From assembly GCA_902783795.1 (NCBI GenBank), contig CACZSO010000104.1, positions 1-12,285 of the forward strand: DNA of 12,285 bases, given 5' to 3'. A program made the translations under genes and the position numbers. Each line of letters starts with the position of its first letter. Position 1 is the first letter of the stretch. Origin of the DNA: an uncultured Eubacteriales bacterium (GTDB taxonomy: Bacteria > Bacillota > Clostridia > Lachnospirales > Lachnospiraceae). The notes under the pieces were generated by a model, which saw only the letters and a program-made list of their open reading frames with translations, made no database searches and was not told the DNA's origin. This document shows positions 1 to 7,156 of this stretch, one piece after another.

Positions 1-440
1 ATACCGATCTCCGAGGAGTACTCAACAGCCAGCCAATGCCTCAGGAAAACATCGTCCGGCTCATAAATAGGAACGACCAGAGGCTGGAGGCAGGGGGAGA
101 GGGAGGAGAAAACATCCTCTGCATGTTTTTCAGGAAAATGCATTAAAAACGACTGGATCGAATGAAGCTCGGCTTCAGCAGCCTTTATGACACGAACATT
201 ATATTCTTTCTGCGCCAGTTGAGAGGCAAATTCCTGGTCTTTCTTTCTGATATAGTTTCCAAGACCTTTTCCAGACATTGTTTTATGGTAATACTGGATT
301 CTTCCATGGGTTTTATTGAATCGAATCTCCCCGAGTGGTGATGACAGCAATGATTGAGAAGATTCTTGAATCAAATGCTGGAGAAACTGACTGCGTTCAG
401 CCAATAGCTTTTTGAGGTTAGTATAATCTAAGGATAACAT
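1..440 (-). CDS. Hypothetical protein, N-terminal part (cut by window edge)
   Basis: An open frame runs leftward from ATG at 438-440 to the window edge with no stop, giving about 146 residues. The start is supported by AAAGGAGG about 7 bases upstream. The protein is soluble and Lys/Gln/Glu-rich. It begins MLSLDYTNLKKLLAERSQFL and continues with GEIRFNKTHGRIQYYHKT at about 38-55, then GKGLGNYIRKKDQEFASQLAQKEY at about 58-81 (split here as GKGLGNYIRKKD and QEFASQLAQKEY). From memory this N-terminal pattern (a 'GxIR..K..GRxQYY' strip, then a 'YIRKKD' strip and a helical segment) resembles uncharacterised Clostridia proteins whose missing C-terminal part carries a restriction-endonuclease-like nuclease core. 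That core is outside the window, so the function is unproven. No signal peptide or membrane segment is seen. Confidence 0.8.
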   Translation of the reverse strand, partial: MLSLDYTNLKKLLAERSQFLQHLIQESSQSLLSSPLGEIRFNKTHGRIQYYHKTMSGKGLGNYIRKKDQEFASQLAQKEYNVRVIKAAEAELHSIQSFLMHFPEKHAEDVFSSLSPCLQPLVVPIYEPDDVFLRHWLAVEYSSEIG

Positions 441-799
441 AGAGAAGACCTCCTTTTGTATATTTATATATGAGGAATTAAAGAATGGTATGGAGTATCA
501 GATAAGATGTGATGCGATGAAGAAAAACACATAAAAGTCAGAAAGAGAAGTTACGGGATGACTGGATTGAGAACTTATCTACTGGTATAGGTGTAATTTT
601 ATGATTAGAAAATCTGCGGAGTTGTAGTGAAGGGAACCAGCTGCCAGGTTACGAATAAATGGTGAAAAACTAAGGGAGATCGGAAATAGAAACGAAAAAG
701 ACAACTGCTGCGTGAAAATCAAAGATTATATAATAATTCTCAGAAGGTGAAAACGATATAGTTATTATAGCTTAATCATACAGCAAAAGCAATTGCTGA
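441..799. other. Gene-free A+T-rich stretch
   Basis: The stretch lies between the start of the minus-strand partial gene and the promoter at 800. It is A+T-rich with scattered stops in all frames. Apart from the ribosome binding site of the leftward gene near 445-457 and a TATA-rich patch at about 458-472 that could be part of its promoter, I see no gene, RNA or repeat here. Confidence 0.5.
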
Positions 800-828
800 T
801 TGACATATGTCAGGAAACTTCTTATCAT
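800..828 (+). promoter_or_regulatory. Sigma70-type promoter with embedded 12-bp palindrome
   Basis: TTGACA at 800-805 is a perfect -35 box. It is followed by exactly 17 bases and then TATCAT at 823-828, five of six matches to the -10 consensus. The perfect palindrome TGACATATGTCA at 801-812 overlaps the -35 box and would be well placed for a repressor dimer; that role is inference. Transcription would start near 835 and run into the 85-bp repeat array. No convincing open frame follows until the hydrolase at 1466, so the product is either a non-coding transcript or a leader of about 630 bases. Confidence 0.55.
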
Positions 829-930
829 TTACATTAGATAGATGTAAATATGAGCCAGACATATAATAGCTTACTTCTTTGTGCTGTTTATTTAGAATTA
901 GCCGTTCAAGACTAAAAAAACCAGGATTCA

Positions 931-1332
931 CCCGGCTTGAAGGAACACTGTCAGCCTGCCTATTAGTGAGAAATAAGCGAAGAGGGCCGTGGTAAACAGC
1001 AGAATCAAGCAAAACTACGGCTCGAAAGAAAGCTGCCAGCCTGCTTTCTTGTCAAAAATGGATGAAAGCAGCCGTGTTAATTCGAATCAATTTGAGAAAC
1101 CACGGCTCGAGCAGACATCGTCAGTCTGTCTGTCAGCAAGAAATGAGTGCAAACGGCCGTGGTATGCAGCAAAATCAAGCAAAACTACGGCTTGAAATGA
1201 AGCTATCAGTCTGCTTTCTTGTCAAAAATGAATGAAAGCAGCCGTGTTAATACGAATTAAATTGAGAAACCACGGCTCGAGCAGATATTATCAGTCCGTC
1301 TGTAAGCAAGAAATGAGTGCAGGCAGCCGTGG
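931..1332 (-). repeat. Array 1 of an 85-bp hairpin-bounded tandem repeat
   Basis: Five units follow one another at 84-86 bp, alternating between types A and B, so the sequence repeats almost exactly every 170 bp (compare 1011-1080 with 1181-1250, and 1100-1162 with 1270-1332). Each unit is bounded by inverted arms. A1: ACGGCT 1017-1022 with AGCCGT 1070-1075. B1: CCACGGC 1100-1106 with GCCGTGG 1156-1162. A2: 1187-1192 with 1240-1245. B2: CCACGGCT 1270-1277 with AGCCGTGG 1325-1332. B0 at 931-992 has imperfect arms. A1 also has an inner stem AAGAAAGC 1026-1033 with GCTTTCTT 1043-1050. A decayed further A copy can be aligned at about 846-906. The strand given is the one matching array 2 read on plus. 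The family is not one I recognise. Confidence 0.9.
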
Positions 1333-1465
1333 TAAATAAGAAATATTAGTAAAATAGGGGCTTACAGGGTTTAAAACTGCCGTGTCATCAGTATGAAACG
1401 AAAATAGTCAGGCACAGTGACATAAAATAATCAATTGATAATGATAAAACAAGAGGAGGTTCTTT

Positions 1466-4400
1466 ATGAGTTATCATCGTGTTTCTCGTTATTATCCCGG
1501 GGAGGATGGGACGCGGCTGGCGGTGGATATTTACTTGCCGGATACGCAGGAAAAGGTGCCGTTTCTTTTGCAGGCGGGCTATGAAAAGCGCCGGAGGCGG
1601 TTTGAGCATGACAAAGAATCCATGGAGGCTTTCCTGGAACATGGTTATGCCATCGTTATTGTGGAGGTGAGAGGCTCCGGGGCTTCCTATGGTGTCAGTG
1701 ATGGTTTCTTCGGACTGCATGATGGCAAGGATTTGAAGAGGATCATCGATACACTGGCGAAGGAGGATTGGTGCAATGGCTGTGCGGGGACTTTCGGCGG
1801 GTCGAATTATGGCATGAGCCAGGAGATCACGGCTGCGGAGCAGCCGGAGGCGCTGAAAGCGGTGTGTCCCTGTGACTGCAGCATGGACTTCTATGACCAG
1901 GACTTCCCCAACGGAGCCTCGGCGCTTCCGGAAATGTTTGGCTCGAACCACCATCAGGAGCCGGAGATCCAGGATCCTGTGGACGATGATCCGGATGGAA
2001 AGCTCAGGGATGAGGCGGTGGCCTGCCATGAGAGGAACCTGCCGTTTTTGGCGCAGCATGTGAAAAACATGTTCCGTGACGACGTGAATCCCCAGGTGGG
2101 GTATAAGCCGAACCTTGCTATCCCAGTCTGGGAGCGGATGGACGTGATGCGTTTCGGCCATGTGAAGCCGTTTTCTTTCGGCGCCTGGTTCGATCCCGGC
2201 TGCACAAATAAGATATTGACGTACAAGAGCTGGGGCGGCAAGCTGACTTTGGGTCCGTGGCCTCATTGCGGGATCTACCGGAGTGCGAATTATGGTATGC
2301 CGGATGCGGATTATGACTGGATGACGGCGCATCTTCGCTGGTTTGACCGTCATCTCAAGGGACAGGCCAATGATATCGAAGAAGAGCCGCCGGTCCGTTA
2401 TTACACCATCGGTGATACCGGCCGGGAGTGGAAATATGAGGAAGATTTCCCGGCAGAGGGGACGATGTTCTCTCGTTTCCATCTGGGAAAAGATACATTG
2501 TCAGAGACAGAAACCGTGGCAGAAAGTATCCCTTATCAGGTACGGAATGATGTAATGATCTACGGCCGGGGCATGCGCATGGACCGCAATGTCACGAAGG
2601 ACATGCGGGAAGAGGATGCGAAGTCGCTTTGCTTTACCTCCGATGTGCTGCCGGAGGATATGGAGATCACGGGCATTCCTATGCTGGACCTGTATGTAAA
2701 ATCTACCCATCCGGACGGCAATTTCATCACGGTGCTTGAGGAAATTACGCCAGATGGTGTGAGTCATTTCCTGACGGAAGGCGTGATCCGTGCGTCGCAC
2801 GCAAAGACACATAGAAATCCGACCTATGACAGCATGGGCCTGCCTTATCACCGGGGATACAGAGAAGACAGAGTAGAGATTCCTTTGGTGGAGCAGGATC
2901 AGGCTGCTGTCCCGCCGCTGAAGCTTAGCTTCCACCTGGAAGCTTTATCACGGATCGTGAAAAAAGGCAGCCGGATCCGCCTGGCAGTCTCCTGTGGCGG
3001 TTCTGGTTATCAGCAGCCGGATGGCTTCCCTGCAGGGACGGAAGAAGATCCCTTCCCGACCGTATATCTGTACACAGGAAAAGAAGCAGACAGCTGTCTG
3101 ACGTTACCGGTGGTCCGGTCCTGGGAAACACATTTTGTGTCAGAGAATGTATGTGATGGATCACCTGCTTCCTGTGACGTCGAAAAAGGCCAGAATCATA
3201 CAGATCGTTACACAGACCTGTGGTTGTTCAGAACAGCGGTTTTCCTTCGTAAAAACGGCCGTTTTATGCGTTTCCCGGTGAATCAGGTGTATCCTGCGGG
3301 AAAGATCGGTGAAGAGAAGTACATTTATGAAACAGAAAGCTTTTTAGCAGTGCTGGAGCTTAAGGATGGCAAGGCTTTTGCAGAGATCATTCCATGCGAA
3401 AGCACAGAAAACGGTAGAGGAGCAAGCACATCTGAGAACACAGAAAGCTGCAAAGGAACAGACAGGCTCGAAGCTGCAGAAACATGTACACCTGACTGTG
3501 GAGCCGTGCCTCATCTGAAAGCGGAGGCGGTGCTTCCGAAACGGTATGTTCCCTCAGATGCTTCCCGGGAGATCCCGGTGGCCCAGACGCCCTGGTCATA
3601 CACACCGCCGGTTTCGCTGAAAGATCTGTATGTGGCCACGGTGCCGGTGAAGAAGGGTGATCCCGGAAATATGAACCCCATGCAGCGAAAGAGTTTCGAC
3701 CTGTTCATTGACCTGATCTATCCAGAGAAAAAAGTGGAGAAGCTGCCGGTCATCGTGAACATTCACGGCTTTGGCGGGAACCACCACCAGTTTGAGACGA
3801 ATACCGATGATTTCCTGAAACTGGGGTATGCAGTGGCATCCCTTGACTACCGGCTGACACCTCCCTGCACATATGAGGCACCCGTCTGGGATGCGAAGGC
3901 CTGCATCCGTTACCTGAAAGCCCACGCCGATGAATTGTCCCTGGATCCGGAGCGGATCGGTGTGATGGGCGGCTCCATGGGTGGTTATTTGAGCGGAATG
4001 ATCGCCGCATCCAACGGAGAACCCGCCATAGAAGGGAACATTGGCGGCAATGTTTCTGTGGACTCTTCTGTTAGTGCTTCCATGACGGCTTTCGGACCAA
4101 TGGAACTGCTGACTTTTGGCGATGATTGTGAGCACATCTGGCCCGGACAGCCGGAGAAACGGGCAAACGGCGACGGCGCCTTTGCGCCGCCGGCCAGTAT
4201 GATCGGTTATGTGGGCTTTGGAAAAGGCGTTGCAGATCTTAAAAAGCATCTGTCAGATCCTGATCCTGTTTATAAGGAACTGCTGCAGATCCTTAATGAG
4301 GCCAGCCCCATCAGCCATGTCACAGAGAACAGCGCGCCTATCTGCCTGGTCCACGGCATCTTCGACTGCGGTATCCAGGTGCCTATGGGACAGAGTGTGC

Positions 4401-4525
4401 GCATGTTTGAGGCATATACACAGAAAGGTGTAAAGGCCCTGCTTTTGTGTAATAATAACGGGATGTACGGAAATGATCCGGAAGTGAAAGAAGCTGTGAT
4501 CCGGTTTATGAAGGCACGTGTATAA
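1466..4525 (+). CDS. CocE/NonD-type hydrolase fused to a second alpha/beta hydrolase domain
   Basis: A 1019-residue protein with no signal peptide, so probably cytoplasmic. The N-terminal 1-320 matches the CocE/X-Pro dipeptidyl-peptidase (S15) hydrolase fold: EVRGSGASYG at 67-76 and the nucleophile motif GGSNYG with Ser113. Asp243 (WFDPGC) and His267 (GPWPH) fit the other triad positions. Residues about 385-550 look like the PepX C-terminal jelly-roll domain. A poorly ordered Ser/Thr/Cys-rich linker spans about 640-690. A second esterase-like hydrolase follows (about 690-1019), with VNIHGFGG at 764-771, GVMGGSMGG with Ser837, and HGIFD with Asp967. No histidine follows residue 963, so the usual C-terminal catalytic His of this domain is absent. 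AGAGGAGG lies 7 bases before ATG. CocE-family members act on esters, amides or peptides; the substrate here cannot be told. The upstream sequence 1333-1465 has a 10-bp palindrome ATCAATTGAT at 1430-1439 but no clear promoter. Confidence 0.9.
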   Translation: MSYHRVSRYYPGEDGTRLAVDIYLPDTQEKVPFLLQAGYEKRRRRFEHDKESMEAFLEHGYAIVIVEVRGSGASYGVSDGFFGLHDGKDLKRIIDTLAKEDWCNGCAGTFGGSNYGMSQEITAAEQPEALKAVCPCDCSMDFYDQDFPNGASALPEMFGSNHHQEPEIQDPVDDDPDGKLRDEAVACHERNLPFLAQHVKNMFRDDVNPQVGYKPNLAIPVWERMDVMRFGHVKPFSFGAWFDPGCTNKILTYKSWGGKLTLGPWPHCGIYRSANYGMPDADYDWMTAHLRWFDRHLKGQANDIEEEPPVRYYTIGDTGREWKYEEDFPAEGTMFSRFHLGKDTLSETETVAESIPYQVRNDVMIYGRGMRMDRNVTKDMREEDAKSLCFTSDVLPEDMEITGIPMLDLYVKSTHPDGNFITVLEEITPDGVSHFLTEGVIRASHAKTHRNPTYDSMGLPYHRGYREDRVEIPLVEQDQAAVPPLKLSFHLEALSRIVKKGSRIRLAVSCGGSGYQQPDGFPAGTEEDPFPTVYLYTGKEADSCLTLPVVRSWETHFVSENVCDGSPASCDVEKGQNHTDRYTDLWLFRTAVFLRKNGRFMRFPVNQVYPAGKIGEEKYIYETESFLAVLELKDGKAFAEIIPCESTENGRGASTSENTESCKGTDRLEAAETCTPDCGAVPHLKAEAVLPKRYVPSDASREIPVAQTPWSYTPPVSLKDLYVATVPVKKGDPGNMNPMQRKSFDLFIDLIYPEKKVEKLPVIVNIHGFGGNHHQFETNTDDFLKLGYAVASLDYRLTPPCTYEAPVWDAKACIRYLKAHADELSLDPERIGVMGGSMGGYLSGMIAASNGEPAIEGNIGGNVSVDSSVSASMTAFGPMELLTFGDDCEHIWPGQPEKRANGDGAFAPPASMIGYVGFGKGVADLKKHLSDPDPVYKELLQILNEASPISHVTENSAPICLVHGIFDCGIQVPMGQSVRMFEAYTQKGVKALLLCNNNGMYGNDPEVKEAVIRFMKARV

Positions 4526-4544
4526 GAAAAACCCGGGCAGCAGA

Positions 4545-4616
4545 ACCCCTCATCAGCCGGCTTTCCCAACGCCTTCCCCTTGAAGGGAAGGTGCCCCGAA
4601 GGGGCAGATGAGGTGT
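4545..4616. repeat. Palindromic intergenic element (REP/MITE-like)
   Basis: This compact, GC-rich element starts 19 bases after the hydrolase stop codon. Outer arms ACCCCTCATC (4545-4554) and GATGAGGTGT (4607-4616) pair with one mismatch. Inside are two hairpins: CCTTCCC with GGGAAGG around CTTGAA (4572-4591), and TGCCCC with GGGGCA around GAA (4592-4606). From memory, near-identical palindromes are scattered through gut Firmicutes genomes; I could not check this. It may also act as the transcription terminator of the hydrolase gene, though there is no T-tract. Confidence 0.65.
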
Positions 4617-4689
4617 CCTTAACAATTGAAAACCTGGGAAACAATATCGGCCTGTCCTTGGCTTTTTAAAGATCCAGAAATATCCATGG

Positions 4690-4718
4690 TTGAATTTCTT
4701 GCCCATATAGGCTATAAT
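4690..4718 (+). promoter_or_regulatory. Sigma70-type promoter for the DegV gene
   Basis: TTGAAT at 4690-4695 (four of six), a 17-base spacer, and a perfect TATAAT at 4713-4718. The start of transcription would fall near 4725, leaving a leader of about 95 bases before the DegV start codon. The leader contains an imperfect inverted repeat (GGCCTT with AAGGGCC at about 4731-4750). I do not recognise a riboswitch in it. Confidence 0.6.
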
Positions 4719-4820
4719 AGCATTTCAAGGCCTTGACATCGAAGGGCCGGAAACTGGTCTATTATTCAGGAACATAACCTAAAGATCAGTTAAGTTTTAA
4801 AAGCTTAAAGGGGATTAATT

Positions 4821-5669
4821 ATGGCAGTCAGGATCATTGCCGACAGCACATGTGATTTATCAAAAGAACTTCTTGAAAGATATAATATTGTCATCATTCC
4901 GCTGATGGTGACACTGGGAGAAAAAAGCGGCTACGACGGGATCGATATCACACCGGAAGATATTTACCATTACGTGGAGGAAACGGGCGAGCTTTCCAAG
5001 ACCAGCGCTGTGAGCACCTGGGATTTCAGACAGAAGTTCAAAGAGCTGCGGGCCGGGGGCGATGAACTGGTGGTGTTTACTATCAGCAGCAAATTCTCCG
5101 CCTGCTTCCAGAACGCCATGACCACCGCAGAAGAGCTGGGCGGTATCTACGTGGTGGATACCCAGAACCTTTCGACCGGAGAAGCTTTGGTGATCATCAA
5201 GGCAGCGGAAATGGCAGCGGAAGGAAAAACTGCACAGGAAATCGTCCTTGCATGCGGGGAACTGATCCCGCGGGTAGAAGCCAGCTTTGTGGTGGACAGC
5301 ATCGAATACCTGAGGAAGGGCGGCCGATGCTCAGCGGTAGCGGCTCTGGGAGCGAATCTGTTTAAGATCAAACCCGCCATAGAAGTGATCAATGGCGCGA
5401 TGGAGGCCGGGAAAAAATACCGGGGCAGCCTGAATAAAGTGATCACGGCCTATGCAGAAGACCGGCTGAAAGACCGGACAGACCAGATCGACATGAGCCG
5501 CATCTTCGTCACACACACAAAATGTGATCCGGAAGAAGTGGAATATGTAAAAAGCCTGGTAAGACAATATTGTCCTGATGTCCGGGAGATCCTGGAGACG
5601 GTGGCGGGAGCAACCGTTACCACCCACTGCGGGCCGGGAACATTAGGCGTATTGTTTATCAGAAAATAA
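4821..5669 (+). CDS. DegV family fatty-acid-binding protein
   Basis: At 282 residues this is the normal length for the DegV (EDD fold) family. DegV proteins bind a fatty acid between two domains; the best-studied members (FakB) present it to the kinase FakA for phosphorylation and entry into phospholipid synthesis. Visible family signatures are IADSTCDL at 5-13, the TSAVS loop at 61-65 (Thr61/Ser62 in FakB contact the carboxylate), SSKFSACFQNA at 89-99, DTQNLSTG at 113-120, YLRKGGR at 163-169 and HCGPGTLGVLF at 269-279, with His269 the conserved ligand contact. AAAGGGG lies before ATG. It has its own promoter and is convergent with the ECF gene. No FakA-type kinase gene is in the window, so a partner, if any, lies elsewhere; many Clostridia carry several DegV paralogues with different lipid preferences. 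Confidence 0.95.
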   Translation: MAVRIIADSTCDLSKELLERYNIVIIPLMVTLGEKSGYDGIDITPEDIYHYVEETGELSKTSAVSTWDFRQKFKELRAGGDELVVFTISSKFSACFQNAMTTAEELGGIYVVDTQNLSTGEALVIIKAAEMAAEGKTAQEIVLACGELIPRVEASFVVDSIEYLRKGGRCSAVAALGANLFKIKPAIEVINGAMEAGKKYRGSLNKVITAYAEDRLKDRTDQIDMSRIFVTHTKCDPEEVEYVKSLVRQYCPDVREILETVAGATVTTHCGPGTLGVLFIRK

Positions 5670-5672
5670 GAA

Positions 5673-5709
5673 AAAGAGGCGGGCCATGTCAAACATGATC
5701 CGCCTCTTT
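5673..5709. terminator. Bidirectional rho-independent terminator
   Basis: AAAGAGGCGG (5673-5682) pairs perfectly with CCGCCTCTTT (5700-5709), with an inner CATG/CATG pair in the loop region. A-runs on the left and T-runs on the right flank the stem, so it can end both the rightward DegV transcript and the leftward ECF transcript, which converge here with 51 bases between their stop codons. Confidence 0.9.
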
Positions 5710-5720
5710 CTTATATGTTT

Positions 5721-6338
5721 TTATTTTCTTCTCCCCAGATGGATGATCTGGACGATGACCGGGCTTAAGATCAGATTGATCAGAAGCTCTACCAGGAAAT
5801 TGGCGCCGATCATGCCAAGGAACAGATATCTCGCGACATTCGAATAACCATTGGCCGCGCCCCATTCCCGCAGTGTGGGCAGGAAAAAGATGAGACAGCC
5901 CAGCACGAAAATGCCGGTGTTGATGATGGGACAGATAATAGCAGCCATCACCACGCCCATATTGATCTGCCAGCTTTCCTTGCCGGAGTCCAGATTCTTA
6001 AAGATCAGGGCCCACTTGCGGAAGAACCGGTATACAAAGCCGGCGATAAGACCCGCCAATGTTCCTTTTAAGAGCACTGTGAGTACTGTGCCGAAAGCAT
6101 TGATGGCCATAAATGCCGCGCTGTCCATGATCAGGACAATGACACTGAAAACGAATCCTAGCCAGGCGCCTGCCAGCGGCCCGTATAAAGCAGCTCCCAC
6201 CACGATGGGGATGAGCACGAGTGAAATGGAGAACGGGCCAAAACGGATCTGAGAACCTACCAACTGCAGGATCACGACCACGGCTGTCAAAATAGCCACC
6301 CCGGCTATAGTCCGGGCAGAGATACTAGATTTTTTCAT
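5721..6338 (-). CDS. ECF transporter S component (substrate-binding membrane protein)
   Basis: A 205-residue, very hydrophobic protein with about six membrane segments (roughly 10-30, 36-53, 55-72, 79-104, 126-153 and 170-198). This fits the S component of an energy-coupling factor vitamin/micronutrient importer. These proteins capture the substrate and dock onto a shared EcfA/EcfA'/EcfT module, here encoded elsewhere. The N-terminal ARTIAGVAILTAV helix has the small-residue face typical of the EcfT-docking helix. RFGPFSISLVLIPI at 32-45, LKGTLAGL at 90-97 and CPIINTGIF at 136-144 are typical of the uncharacterised Clostridia S-component group. The substrate cannot be assigned. The ribosome binding site is AGAAAGG about 8 bases before ATG. 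A small GC-rich hairpin (CCCGG/CCGGG, 6361-6377) lies just upstream in the leader. No known vitamin riboswitch was recognised there. Confidence 0.88.
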   Translation of the reverse strand: MKKSSISARTIAGVAILTAVVVILQLVGSQIRFGPFSISLVLIPIVVGAALYGPLAGAWLGFVFSVIVLIMDSAAFMAINAFGTVLTVLLKGTLAGLIAGFVYRFFRKWALIFKNLDSGKESWQINMGVVMAAIICPIINTGIFVLGCLIFFLPTLREWGAANGYSNVARYLFLGMIGANFLVELLINLILSPVIVQIIHLGRRK

Positions 6339-6563
6339 AAGATGACCTTTCTGCTGCTGCCCCGGCGTAACCCCGGGTGTAGCGCTTTTTTATCATACTC
6401 CGGTACAAGGGAAAAATCCATGGGAGAATTGCATAAAATAAGGAGTTTGAGAAGGACGTTTATGACAGAAAAAGCTAGAAAAAGAAAGAAAAAGGCATGG
6501 GCCAGGCAAGCAAAGCAGCCGTTGCTTTAAGATATAAAAGAATCCGGGAGGATATAACTCACT
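6339..6563. other. Leader region of the ECF gene; no confident gene
   Basis: The interval between the ECF start codon and repeat array 2. It holds the short CCCGG/CCGGG hairpin and a TATGAT hexamer on the minus strand that could be a -10 box (no good -35). There is also a possible plus-strand 22-codon frame at 6462-6530, preceded by AGAAGGA, encoding a Lys/Arg-rich peptide. None of these is secure. Confidence 0.4.
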
Positions 6564-7156
6564 TGCATTCATTACGGATTGTGAGACAGGTGAAGGAAGA
6601 ACTGAGGGCAGTGCTTATCTTATGATATGTTAAGCCAGCACTGCTCCTTACATTCATTTCAGGTTGTGAAGCAAGAGAAGGAAGAGTTGAGGGCAGTGCT
6701 GAACTCATGATATGTTATACCGGCACTGCCATTTACACTCATTTCGGATTGTTAGGCAGGCGAAGGAAGAGTTGAAAGCAGTGCTGATCTCTTGATTTGC
6801 TATACTAGCACTGCCATTTGCATTCATTTTTGACTGAAAAGCAGGAGAAGGAAAGTCATTTGAGCCGTGGAATATTTTGAATTCGCAGATTAACACTGCT
6901 TCTTTCATTCTTTTTTGACTGAAAAGCAGGAGAAGGAAAGTCATTCGAGCCGTTGTATTTTTTGAATTTATTGAATTATACTGCTTCTTTCATTCATTTT
7001 TGTCTGGGAAGCAGGGGGGAAGAAAGCCATTCAAGCCGTGTAATTTCTTGAATTCGCAGATTAACACTGCTCCTTTCATTCATTTTTGTCTGAAAGACAG
7101 GCGAAGGAAGGCCATTCGAGCCGTGGGATTTCTTGAATGTGCTGATTTAGACTGCT
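6564..7156 (+). repeat. Array 2 of the 85-bp repeat, inverted relative to array 1
   Basis: Seven units occur at 84-86 bp. The core CATTCATTT, or a one- or two-base variant, starts at 6566, 6651, 6737, 6821, 6906, 6991 and 7077. After the core come a purine-rich stretch (GAAGGAAG or similar) and the right arm, then an A+T-rich linker. Units 1-3 end in GCAGTGCT; units 4-7 end in AGCCGT followed by TGT, TGG or GTG variants. Unit 2 has a perfect 8-bp stem (AGCACTGC 6637-6644 with GCAGTGCT 6693-6700), and unit 3 has 7 bp (6723-6729 with 6778-6784). Units 4-7 pair their left CACTGC-type arm with a right AGCCGTG-type arm and carry mismatches. The reverse complement of array 1 type A aligns end to end at roughly 70% by eye, including the shared blocks CTTTCATYCATTTTTG and TTCGAGCCGT. 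Confidence 0.9.

Noticed and set aside
776..1195. Short frames on both strands within repeat array 1
   Set aside because: They are made of the 85-bp units. 85 is not a multiple of three, so successive units are read in different frames, which argues against coding.
1388..2482. A 364-codon minus-strand open frame opposite the CocE-type hydrolase
   Set aside because: It is antisense to a gene with clear family motifs, has no ribosome binding site or recognisable domain, and its composition is what the reverse of a GC-rich gene gives.
931..7156. CRISPR arrays or integron attC sites as an explanation for the 85-bp repeats
   Set aside because: There are no unique spacers between short identical repeats, no cas genes, no integrase and no gene cassettes; whole units repeat with moderate divergence.
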